Source: Prunus persica
Lineage: Eukaryota; Streptophyta; Magnoliopsida; Rosales; Rosaceae
Reading direction: 5' to 3'
Assembly (NCBI RefSeq): GCF_000346465.2
Contig: NC_034014.1
Span: 28,684,076-28,748,075, forward strand
Length of the DNA: 64,000 nt
The position numbers were made by a program, and so were the translations under genes. The number at the start of each line of letters is the position of its first letter. Position 1 is the stretch's first letter. A model generated the notes under the pieces. That model was not told the DNA's origin and did not search any database. It saw only the letters and a list, made by a program, of their open reading frames with translations. This document shows, in pieces, positions 55,438 to 64,000 of the stretch.

Positions 55438-56194
55438 CTCTGCTCCTGCTCTGTCAGACAAGCCCAGCGCTGATCAGTCATATGATGATTGTATCCAATA
55501 ACACATTTCCGCGTAAGGGGCCGTTGCAATTCTATTTCAACCATAATGACGAGATTACCCTTTAAAGTGGATGAGTTGTTCGCGTCGGGTCAGTAAGGGC
55601 AAAGTGGAAAATCCTGTGATTGGTAGGGTTACGTTTATAGGTCGATAAAACTATTTTTGAGTTATCAATTTTTATTTATTTAATTTTAAAAAGATCTCTA
55701 TGCATTCTTCTCTTCTCATCTCTCCCTTACATCCCTCATCCTCTTCTCTTATCTATCTCAACTTCAAAAATAACCACATTGTAGTACCTCAAAAGATTGT
55801 CAATATGAAAACAACCCACTAGTATAGGTTTGGAGCAATGCTTCCTCAGAAAAAGTCATAGATTTGATTCTTAGCATCAGTGTATAGTCAATTCATTTAC
55901 CGAAGTCTTAAATAAAAACTTAAAATGAAAATTCAAAAAACCCAACAAGGAAAAAAAACATTACGTCATAATTGAATTATGTTGATGGTGTCAATGTAGT
56001 CCACAAGAGTCAAACAAGTTGAATAGACCAAGAAAAAAAAGTAAAAGCCCATGAAAACGAGGGGAATTCGGGCTCTTATATTTTTAAGTACCGATGTTAA
56101 CTGTTCGCTTATGGATCCAACACAAGTAAAGTGTATATCAGTGAACACAAGAAAGAATGCAAGTGATTGTCTCATACATGTGAATATGAAACTT
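55438..56194. other. spacer between AMI1 promoter and RING gene 3' end
   Basis: AMI1 promoter from 55438 and the RING gene 3' UTR at the right end. A short stretch near 55820-55885 loosely resembles the B-box of a tRNA-derived element, but it is too weak to call. No coding sequence was found. Confidence 0.5.
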
Positions 56195-58355
56195 TCAATC
56201 ACTACAGTCGGATTCATAAAAAATATACAAGTAAGGGATCACAGGTCTGTGTTCGGCAAGTTCTCCTTCTGTAGGCTCCGTAGTTACTCCTGGAGCACTC
56301 CAACCTAAGCGTTGCATGCACACAGCATCGTATGCTTCAATGTTCAAACCCGAAGCAAGAAATAGCTCCACCTCATTTACAAACCGATCAGTTCTTGCTG
56401 CTAGGAAAGGCCTTGCTGCATCAGAGATTGATTCTTGAAATTCTCTTTGTTTGGCTTCAGGTGTTTTCGTTTGACCCTTTTGTTCATGCCTAAAAAATGC
56501 AGGGTTCAGGCAGGCAAGTTCAGACACAAAGATTATTGAAACTCTGCAGGTTTTCAAGCCTTTAAATAGTATATCCCTTTTCATATCTCATCCAAAAGAA
56601 CTCAAAAGAAGGTAACTAAACCGGGAAATGGCATTCAATCATTTTTCAAATGGAGATCCAAATGGTAACAAATTTCACCTAGTCAGGGATGAATGAATCA
56701 GCCCATGTATGTGGTGCATAATGATATCAACATCTTCCTCCTACAAGCAGCAAAAGAAGCAAGTTAGCTATAAAGAGGATTAAAACGGATTCCCTGCTAC
56801 GTCCGTCATCGATAAAGATAGATCATATGCATAGTTTTATGATTTAGCCAGTTGGACTGGGTGATTCTAGCCAAAAACAAATGAAAGTCTCTAGGATGTT
56901 GAAACAATGAAATGCGCCTTATGTCACCAAGAGAGAAAATTCGTGCAAGAAGAACTCAAGACCTGCATCAGAGCTTGGATTTCCCTTCTCAACCAACTTT
57001 GGAGCCAGCGATTTGGCTGAAGATACTTATGGGACTTCCAATACCGCAAGACATCAAATATGTCATTTAAGAAACCTGATTGAAAAACAAAGTTAACTGG
57101 AAGACATCTAGACCAGTGATAGCGATTCTCAGGAAATAAAATAAGAAACAACACAACCAATAAATCAAATGACAAGCATAAAACCTGGTTCAGTATAATA
57201 GCATTGTAATCTATACTTGTGATCTTTTGATAAGATAAAGCTGCAGATACCAGTAACGAAACATACATAAGTAAATTACATTTACAACACAGACACAAGT
57301 GAAAAGAAAAGAAACAACAGAACCCATACCCAGAATCCTGGTTGATGTAATGCTTTTGAAAAGAACTTCCATCATACCCATGTATTATTGATAAATTTTC
57401 AGTCTGCGCCAAGCCACTAAAAATCAGCCCTATGACTAAATTTAGAAGTGGTATACCCAAACACTCGTGTGGTCAGTAATTTTTCGCAGCATAAGAAACA
57501 AAATGGAGCAGAACATGATAAATAGAATGCCAAATGAACAAACTGGCCTTGCAAAGAGGACACTTTACAGACGTAGGCAGGCAAGACTGCTTGTGAGCAA
57601 CAACTTTGGTCCAACGTAAGATGCAATTGTAACAAAACTTATCTGCAACACAAAATTTGTCGATTTATGAGGCTCAACATATGAGATAATACAGTGCAGG
57701 TACACTCATACAACAAGACCGAGTTTATCAAGCATTATAGCTTATCAACTATAGGAAACATAATACTGAAGCTTTCAGCTACCAACAAAAATTGAGATTG
57801 TCATACGATATAACTACTAACATGACCACTTTCAGCCATAGAATAAGGAAGCCCTAAACTTTTTAACCAAAAACAAATATAAGTTAAACTTTCATCTGTC
57901 TTACTAATAGCAAAAATTCATTACAGGCAACTACAGGAAAATCTTTCACCAATTTGGTCTCTTTATGACCCTTTCAGATTTCTTGGAGAAACCAAATTCA
58001 TGAAAAATGAAAACAAATATCAATACACCGATTTACCATTAAAAAGCAAAAATTAAATTCCATCCCACTGTTTGGTTGCAGAGAAAATTCTACACAAATA
58101 TGAAATCAAAAGGTGGAAACCTCTCATCCACTCCAGTGCTGATTCTAAAATTACAAAAACTGGGTCTTTTCTTTCGTTTTATTCTCCTTTCAGTTTTCTC
58201 ATATTCTAAAAAGAAATCGAGAGAGAGAGAGGGAACGTACGGAAACACTTGTCAAGGTAAGAATCTTGAATTATGGGTCCGAGGCAAATGGGACAAGGAT
58301 TTGAGTCCTCTGAAGAAGAAGAGCTCGTGTTCTTGTTCACATTCAGCTGCTCCAT
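56195..58355 (-). CDS. Topors-like RING-HC E3 ubiquitin ligase
   Basis: Coding exons: 58241-58355, 57548-57642, 57330-57403, 57185-57240, 56963-57075, 56679-56740, 56195-56489; phases join to 269 residues. A C3HC4 RING finger lies at residues 21-69: Cys21 and Cys24 (NPCPICLGP), Cys37, His39 and Cys42, Cys45 (DKCFHKFCYNCILRW), Cys66 and Cys69 (KCPLCK). The spacing and the SYLDKCFHKFC wording resemble animal Topors, a ubiquitin and SUMO ligase. The rest (YRLQCYYTEPG, FDVLRYWKSHKYLQPNRWLQ, WLRREIQALMQ, FVNEVELFLASGLNIEAYDA) looks like a conserved plant-specific helical region. The 57403-57548 intron appears to use a GC donor. Function in plants is not known to me; ligase activity is inferred from the RING. 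Confidence 0.87.
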
Positions 58356-58555
58356 GTCTGCACCTTTAATTCACTAATAAGAGAAAGAAGTCTCCTTTAT
58401 TTTCTTCAATGTTCATTCATCATCACCGTCTGGTTATTATTATACCCATGCTGCAAACAATGTCGTTTTTCAAGATGTCTTTTCCTTTTCTTTGCTTTTT
58501 TTTTAGGATCAACATATCGTTTAATTACAAGCATACTTCGAAACCAAAAGTATTT

Positions 58556-59110
58556 AAATAGTATAGCCATGTGGCTATGCCTTTTAAATGTATTTAAATA
58601 TTCAAATATATTTTAGATGTATAGCCGTATGGCTCTATATTTAAATATTCAAATATATTTTAGATGTATAGCCGTATGGCTCTACTATTTAAATATTCAA
58701 ATATATTTTAGAGGTATAGCCGTATGGCTATACTATTTAAACATTCGAATATATTTAATTAGTTAGTATAGCAGCCGCCGGCCACAGGCTTTGAATATAT
58801 TCGAGTATTTAAATAGTATAGCCGAACGGCTATACTCTTTGAATATATTCGAATATTTAAATAGTATAGCCGGACGGCTATAAATTTTGAATATTTAAAT
58901 AGTATAGCCGAACGGGTGTACTATATATTTGAATATTTAAATAGTATAGCTGTGCGGCGATACTAATTAAATATATTCGAATATTTAAATAGTATAGCCG
59001 CCCGGCTATACCCTTTGAATATATTCGAGTATTTAAATAGTACAAACGCTGCTATACACTTTGAATATATTCGAATATTTAAATAGTATAGCCGCTCGGC
59101 TATACTCTTT
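58556..59110. repeat. array of about 12 palindromic units, 48-bp spacing
   Basis: An 18-bp near-palindrome TATAGCCG-NN-CGGCTATA recurs at about 58562, 58620, 58668, 58716, 58768 (degenerate), 58817, 58865, 58903, 58945, 58993, 59040 (degenerate) and 59088, mostly 48 bp apart. The two middle bases vary (TA, AA, GA, CC, CT). Between them lie AT palindromes of the type TTTAAATATTCGAATATATT. The linker runs in one direction left of about 58760 and as its reverse complement to the right, so the whole array is itself an inverted repeat. No coding capacity. Confidence 0.9.
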
Positions 59111-59304
59111 AAATATATTATCTTTTAATTATTATTTATGTAGTGAAGAATTAGTATTTAAATAAATTTAATAAATTACTTAATAAATAGTATTTAATTA
59201 TCTTAAATAATTTTGTGGAATTTAAAATTATTTTTTAAATAGTTTCAATTATTTAAAAATCCTTTAAAAATATTGTACTTAGGGGTATTGATCTCTGTTA
59301 CCTC

Positions 59305-59848
59305 TCAAAACAAGGTGCGCAAGTCCAACCTTGGAACAGGAAAAACAGTAAACTCAAGTGTGTCCTTGTTGTTGTCTGACCATCGAGGGCCAATCTCTCG
59401 ATCCGAAAGAACAAGAAGCTTCCTTTTGTCCACGATACGTCCAAAGGGCCCAATGGTGTAGAAAAAGTGTTCCCTGGCCTTTGTCAAATCAATAAGCGTG
59501 AGTAGGGGGCGGCTGATGAGTGAAAAAACCAGGTCGAAACCAGTAAGACTCTTTCTTTTCCAACTTCATGCTGTAAGTTTGACAAGTATCAGCAGCATCG
59601 GTTACATCACACACTGATATATAAACTGGTTTCCAGTCCTCCAGTAGCTTGCGGTTAGCCTCACTCATGGCCCCTACAATATGCTCTTCAAACTCCTTTG
59701 AGGGGTCAAGCTTGAGGAGATCAGTGCACTAGTTGGCTAGTTCGAGTTTTAACTTGAATGGCCATGAAGTGTCAGTTTCTGCAGCACTGCTGCTACTAAC
59801 TACCCCTTTGCCTTTCCTCCTGCTGCTGCTACTGCCAGCTTGTTCCAT
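59305..59848 (-). pseudogene. decayed ORF of unknown family
   Basis: From an ATG at 59848 the frame reads MEQAGSSSSRRKGKGVVSSS, reaches a stop (TAG, 59729-59731) at codon 40, and continues with protein-like sequence (LLKLDPSKEFEEHIVGAMSE, LEDWKPVYISVCDVTDAADT, KKESYWFRPGFFTHQ) to about 59500. There a frameshift moves the protein-like reading into another frame (LIDLTKAREHFFYTIGPFGR, SDREIGPRWSDNNKDTLEFT), ending at 59305. Composition and charge pattern look like a former protein-coding exon rather than chance. I do not recognise the family; it may be a captured fragment in a transposon or the remains of a resident gene. Confidence 0.5.
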
Positions 59849-60653
59849 GACGCGATTCGGAGCCTTCAACAATCCAATTTTTCTTGATCAAGAAAGTTGA
59901 TGGATTGCAAGTCAAGCAGGAAAATGGAGCCAAGCTTTTGCTTTCATATGTATCTTCTGCCACAGGTCAGTTGTTTTTGGGTGATCAAACATGTACTATC
60001 CTCACCCTATTTATAATCTTGTAAAGCATGCCATTAATTTAATTACATTTTCATGGGACACGTCGCGTGATGCGAACGATTATTTTCTTTTAAATCAGTA
60101 TGCCTCTGTGATTAGTGTTAAGATTTATGGAAGGCACAATGTTTTCTGGTCTGGCAGGCTTATTCATATTAATGTGCCAGCCAAAACTATTCTTGTTCAG
60201 TTTACACATTTCTTTCCTTCTTAATTTGTCACCTCGTACCCAAATATGGTTGATGAACTATTTCTTTGATGTTCACTGTGAATTTTACACTGTTTTTGAG
60301 TTGTTGCTTTGTCTAGTTGAGCTGTTACAAAATTGTCAGTTTCCCGATTGAAGGTCCTTGTCAGCCTAGCCTATCTTTCTTGATAGTGCCAAGACTGTTT
60401 GAGTTCAACCGGTTTGTAATTGCATCTGTGTTTCTGGTAATAGAAGATCAGAAGTGGATCTTCTCTGGTGGTCTTAATTCAAGGTAGAGCAGAGCCTGAG
60501 GTATTTCAAGGTGTTAAATAGCATAAAATTTTCTTAATGCAGACCATTAGATCTTTTTATAGATTATTAAGGTGTCAAACTTGTGTCACCAAAAAAAAAA
60601 AAAAAAAAAAAGTACAATACCAAGAACTTTCTGATGAAGGCCACATTTCTCTT

Positions 60654-63108
60654 CTAAATAATGCACCTTTTCAGTTGGTTTTGAAGCTTTAATTTACACA
60701 TTTGCAAATCATTGAGTTGCACCCTCATTGTCTCAACCTCTTTTGTCATCAAGTTTATTTCCTTCTTGGAGTTCATCCATCCCTTACCTAAACCTTTGTT
60801 GACTCTGACAATTGCCTGAGTCTTCGTTCTTCGGTAATTTGATCCAATAGCTGTCATTGACCTTGTCATATTTACTTGTTCAAGAAGGATAAACCGTGTC
60901 GTAATCTTCAGGGGCAACCTATCATTCTTCATTACATGCTCGCGTGCTTCCTGTGACAGTCTATGATATTCCAGGGATCCACATAGACTCATTCTTTTTT
61001 CTTCTGTTAAGCTAGGGTGTGCCTGCAGTAAGAAAACAATAAGCTACTTAGTTGTTTAAGTCATTGCAGTTAAGCCTATAGCAATGTAAGATTTGCAGCA
61101 TCTTCTGGTTCAATTGGTGATGAGATGCATTAACTACTGCATGATATCAAAAAAATAAGGAAGAGAAGAAAGTTATATACCTTGAGGTACATGTCAATGG
61201 CTCTATAAAGATTGTCATCACAATACCGAGCGTCTTTCGGCAATGCTTCTACAAGTGATTGGAAACTATTCACCGTAAGGTTCTCATCCTTTGCAACTAG
61301 AGTAAGATACCCATCTATCAACCTTCCAACAGCGAACATATTTGGTGTGGGACTACTCAAAACTATAGAAACATAAGACACCACCACCCTTACAATAAGA
61401 CCTACATCATGGACACTATCTTTACCTCCATAGTTCTTAACCAAGAGATCTGGAGCACGACATTGATCCAACATTAAAGCGATTCGTCTTTCAAGCATGC
61501 TCAGCAATTCGGAATTTATCTTTGTCATGAACCCCAGCTTAAGAAGATGAAGTATAAAATTGCAAGTAACTGAATTCTCCTCTGTAGGCAGTACCTTAAT
61601 CAAGCACTCAGCTGTAACTCTTAGTAATTGATGGGTCATATGCTTGAGGGTCATTCTTTCAAGCCCAGAAGTGATTCGTGCAAGCCACTTAGCAGTCCAA
61701 TGAGCTATACATGATCCTACAAGGTCTGCTCTCATCCCTTTACATTTTAGGGCTTGGATCACTTCAATGAAATGATCTATTCTTAGGGATGAAACATCTT
61801 CAAACCACCAAATGTCAGCTTCATCTTCAAACTTTAAGTTCTCTGCATTATTTGGTAGAACATTGAAGCACTGTGCATTATCATTCTCAGAAGAACCAAA
61901 TGCTTTAACGTTTGTGCAGGCCTTCCAAGCAATGGCTTCGGCGCTTCGTTTTGTGATTTTAAACTCATTAGCCCATGAAGAAATGGATTCACAGCTTTTC
62001 AAAATCCTAAATGTGTCTTTCCATGATGAAAATATCAAAAAGCTCAAAAAAGCCTCAGTTTTGGATATCAGATTTCCTTCTTCAAAATCCTCACTCATTT
62101 CCAAGAAATGTGCAGCACAATATAGTGGAGCAATGTTGGCAGCTGTTAGATCAGCCTTCCAACCATAACAGAACTTGACTACTAATTCAAAAACTTTGGT
62201 TCCACCTGGAAGATTGTCCATGTGAATTTTGCTGCTGGTTTCTCTCTCTGCGTCACTTCTCTGGAATACTAGTCTGTTCAAGTGTCCACTTCTCATGACC
62301 ATCGGGAGCTGAGCACCATAATACCAGTAAATCAAACTTTAAAGAATCTGGACATGACATCTCATTTTCTTAATTCAAAATTTGGATCCATTTTTTGAGT
62401 CTAAATGTTTCGATACAACATGTCAGACACCTGACTTCACTTAAGGAATTTTTAAGAGGAATTCTAGGCTGCTTAAACAATACAAGGCAGATGGGTTCGA
62501 AAGACTCAGACAATGATTGTAACAACATCCTAGAGCTATTACTATAAGCATGCTGACCTAATCTTGGTAAAATAATTCCCTACAATTAAAGAAAGCCTTT
62601 CTTGATAAAGCAATCTGTATTTCACATGCGGATCCTGATAATAGCTCAAGTCAATTTTGTTGGTTCCATTAAGAAGTGTATTTCAGCATAGTAGCATACC
62701 TTATGCAAGTGAAAGCTGGAATCTCCAACTTGTATGATCAAATCACTTGCCACTTTTGTCTGGACAAACCTGCAAGAAAAGATCAAATAGTTTCGAAAAC
62801 ATACATCAGAACCAGAAAGACAGTATTGGCATACAAGTAGTTGACAACTAGAGGAGAAGAAAAAGGTACCAGTGCTTATTTCTTCTCTCTATAGTTTCAG
62901 CAACCATGCCAGCATTGGATGGTGACATGACGCATTTGCTTTGCCTCCCACCAGATACTGAACGGTGTGCAGGATATTCTCTATCAACACTTTTCATGCC
63001 TGTGGCAGGCCTGTCAATTCCAGGGAAGACAAAGCCTTGCATTTTTGCATAAAAGTTTGAACACAGAGAGAAATTATTCTTGACAAACAAGTTTGGAGTC
63101 TCTGGCAT
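60654..63108 (-). CDS. BTB/POZ-NPH3 domain protein (NRL family)
   Basis: NRL proteins act as substrate adaptors of CUL3 ubiquitin ligases at the plasma membrane, in phototropin signalling and auxin transport. Coding exons: 62870-63108, 62700-62769, 61181-62308, 60654-61022; phases join to 601 residues. After an 80-residue N-terminal extension, KVASDLIIQVGDSSFHLHK starts the BTB domain (about residues 85-190), which goes on with MRSGHLNRLVFQ and FELVVKFCYGWKADLTAANI. The NPH3 domain begins near DIWWFEDVSSLRIDHFIEVI and ends around LYRAIDMYLKAHPSLTEEKR. The C terminus forms a coiled coil (MTKEVETMRVQLNDLQMCKL). The C-terminal 14-3-3-binding tail of NPH3 itself is not evident, so it is another family member. 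Confidence 0.92.
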
Positions 63109-63775
63109 CGTATGGAGGACATGAATGAGCTGAACTTGAAGTATTTGGGTGTGAAGTAGTTATATGCCATTAAGAGGGTTGGTTGCCCTTTGCCATCTCC
63201 TGTCAATTTAAGCATAGTTGTAGAGTGTGGATGAATTGAAGCCAACACCATGATAATTTTATGTCCTACAATCACATCCACTAAAGAACCTGAAGCACAT
63301 TTTCTCCATCAGCATCACCTTAATCATTCAGTTCAATTTTCAACCAAATCCACGTGTCATGGATTTAGCTCCCTCCTCCCTATCCACTCCATGATCTTCC
63401 AAAAGCATTGAAAATTCAATTGATACTTGGGGTTGTCTTCAATTTCATCTAAGATAAACTTATGTTTTGTAAATTACCTAATATATTGGCAACAAAAAAA
63501 AAACCATATAACAAGTTTCGAAATGTCAATTTAGGAAGACAAGGTCCACATATATTATTAGACAATTCTAATATGAAGATTCTTTCCTGTTAGACTATAA
63601 CACAAAATTTCACATGTTTTAAGCTTAGGGCCCTGCAAAAAAAAAGTTCTTTTCTTTTCTTTTTTCTTTTAGGTCAGGGAAAACAAAAACAAAAACACCC
63701 TAGGCTGTTCCTTCAAACGGTCCCCTTTCTTCTTCTTCGAATCTTCATCTCTGAGAACAGAGAGCGGAGTGTACA
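63109..63775. other. divergent promoter region, NPH3-type gene and next gene
   Basis: The two flanking genes diverge from here. The region is AT-rich with a CT/TTC-rich leader directly before the start codon at 63776. No repeat or RNA gene was recognised. Confidence 0.55.
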
Positions 63776-64000
63776 ATGCTGAAGACCTTTCACCTCCAAA
63801 CACAACCGGACTTCTCAAAATCCTCTCTTTGCCTCTTCAACCACATTGTTAAAACAAACACATCGATTCAAAACGCCATCTTTGTACCAAAATCTCCGGT
63901 TTTTAGCGTTTCACTTTCACTCTGCCATCAAATCCAGATCCAAAAACAGATTGTATGTGCAAGGAAGAATAAAAGGCGAGCTGGGTCTCTAAGATTACCA
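63776..64000 (+). CDS. 5' end of an unidentified gene, possibly plastid-targeted
   Basis: An ATG at 63776 opens a frame that stays open for all 75 codons to the window edge, after a TTC-rich leader typical of plant 5' UTRs. The start MLKTFHLQTQPDFSKSSLCL is rich in Ser, Thr, Phe and basic residues and poor in acidic ones, as in chloroplast or mitochondrial transit peptides. It is followed by a basic segment (VCARKNKRRAGSLRLP) that could open the mature protein. I do not recognise the protein. Confidence 0.6.
   Translation, partial: MLKTFHLQTQPDFSKSSLCLFNHIVKTNTSIQNAIFVPKSPVFSVSLSLCHQIQIQKQIVCARKNKRRAGSLRLP

Larger units (their letters stand above)
58356..60653. other. spacer with palindrome array and decayed ORF
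   Basis: The RING promoter and leader occupy about 58356-58500. The palindrome array (58550-59110) and the decayed ORF (59305-59848) have their own entries. Between them lies very AT-rich DNA (59110-59280). From 59850 to 60580 I see only short chance frames and a poly-A tract (60590-60611). The right end is the 3' UTR of the BTB/NPH3 gene. Confidence 0.55.

Noticed and set aside
55800..55890. Possible SINE fragment with a B-box-like stretch (GATTTGATTCTTAGCATC)
   Set aside because: No A box, no 3' tail and no target duplication could be seen.

Overview
The window is nuclear DNA of a flowering plant (eudicot). Genes are split by short GT-AG introns, intergenic DNA is AT-rich with many CT/GA microsatellites, and there are LTR retrotransposons and a CLE peptide gene. 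The compact spacing of about one gene per 4-6 kb and the gene content would fit a Rosaceae genome, but that is a guess. All gene models were built by hand from splice signals, reading-frame phase and remembered family sequences; no alignment was run.

Layout. 1-550: 3' end of a P/U-type cyclin (+). 1226-6916: MIRO mitochondrial Rho GTPase (-, 14 coding exons). 7213-9263: intergenic, with the relic of a Copia LTR. 9264-11586: peroxisomal adenine nucleotide carrier, PNC type (+). 11587-13257: spacer with an inverted-repeat element. 13258-16066: Yip1-family membrane protein (+). 18300-18542: CLE peptide precursor (+). 20047-23227: cytosolic seryl-tRNA synthetase (-). 24280-29648: large acidic protein rich in WEFKDA and DWGDF-type motifs, resembling gamma-synergin (-). 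29990-30305: MITE. 30883-31538 and 32093-32961: tandem pair of GPI-anchored cell-surface proteins (-). 33626-34766: short-chain dehydrogenase SDR1 (+). 35465-40489: Copia element 1. 40755-46867: SDR2, a tandem copy of SDR1 split in exon 2 by Copia element 2 (40966-45964). 47465-50240: mevalonate kinase (-). 51838-55437: amidase AMI1 (-). 56195-58355: Topors-like RING protein (-). About 58550-59110: unusual 48-bp palindrome array. 59305-59848: decayed ORF. 60654-63108: BTB/NPH3 protein (-). 63776-64000: start of an unidentified, perhaps plastid-targeted, gene (+).

Most host genes are housekeeping functions and do not form an operon-like unit: mitochondrial movement (MIRO), peroxisomal ATP import (PNC), Golgi membrane traffic (Yip1, possibly the synergin-like protein), translation (SerRS), isoprenoid synthesis (MVK) and auxin formation (AMI1). 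From memory, the order MIRO, PNC, Yip1, SerRS, MVK matches a segment of Arabidopsis chromosome 5, with MIRO, PNC and Yip1 relatives also together on chromosome 3, so the backbone looks like conserved synteny.

The most eventful part is 33-47.6 kb. SDR1, its stress-type promoter and the 3' end of mevalonate kinase appear to have been tandemly duplicated. The second SDR copy was then hit by two different Copia elements, one in its promoter and one in its coding exon, each with a perfect 5-bp target duplication. The strongest candidate for something undescribed is the palindrome array near 58.6-59.1 kb.
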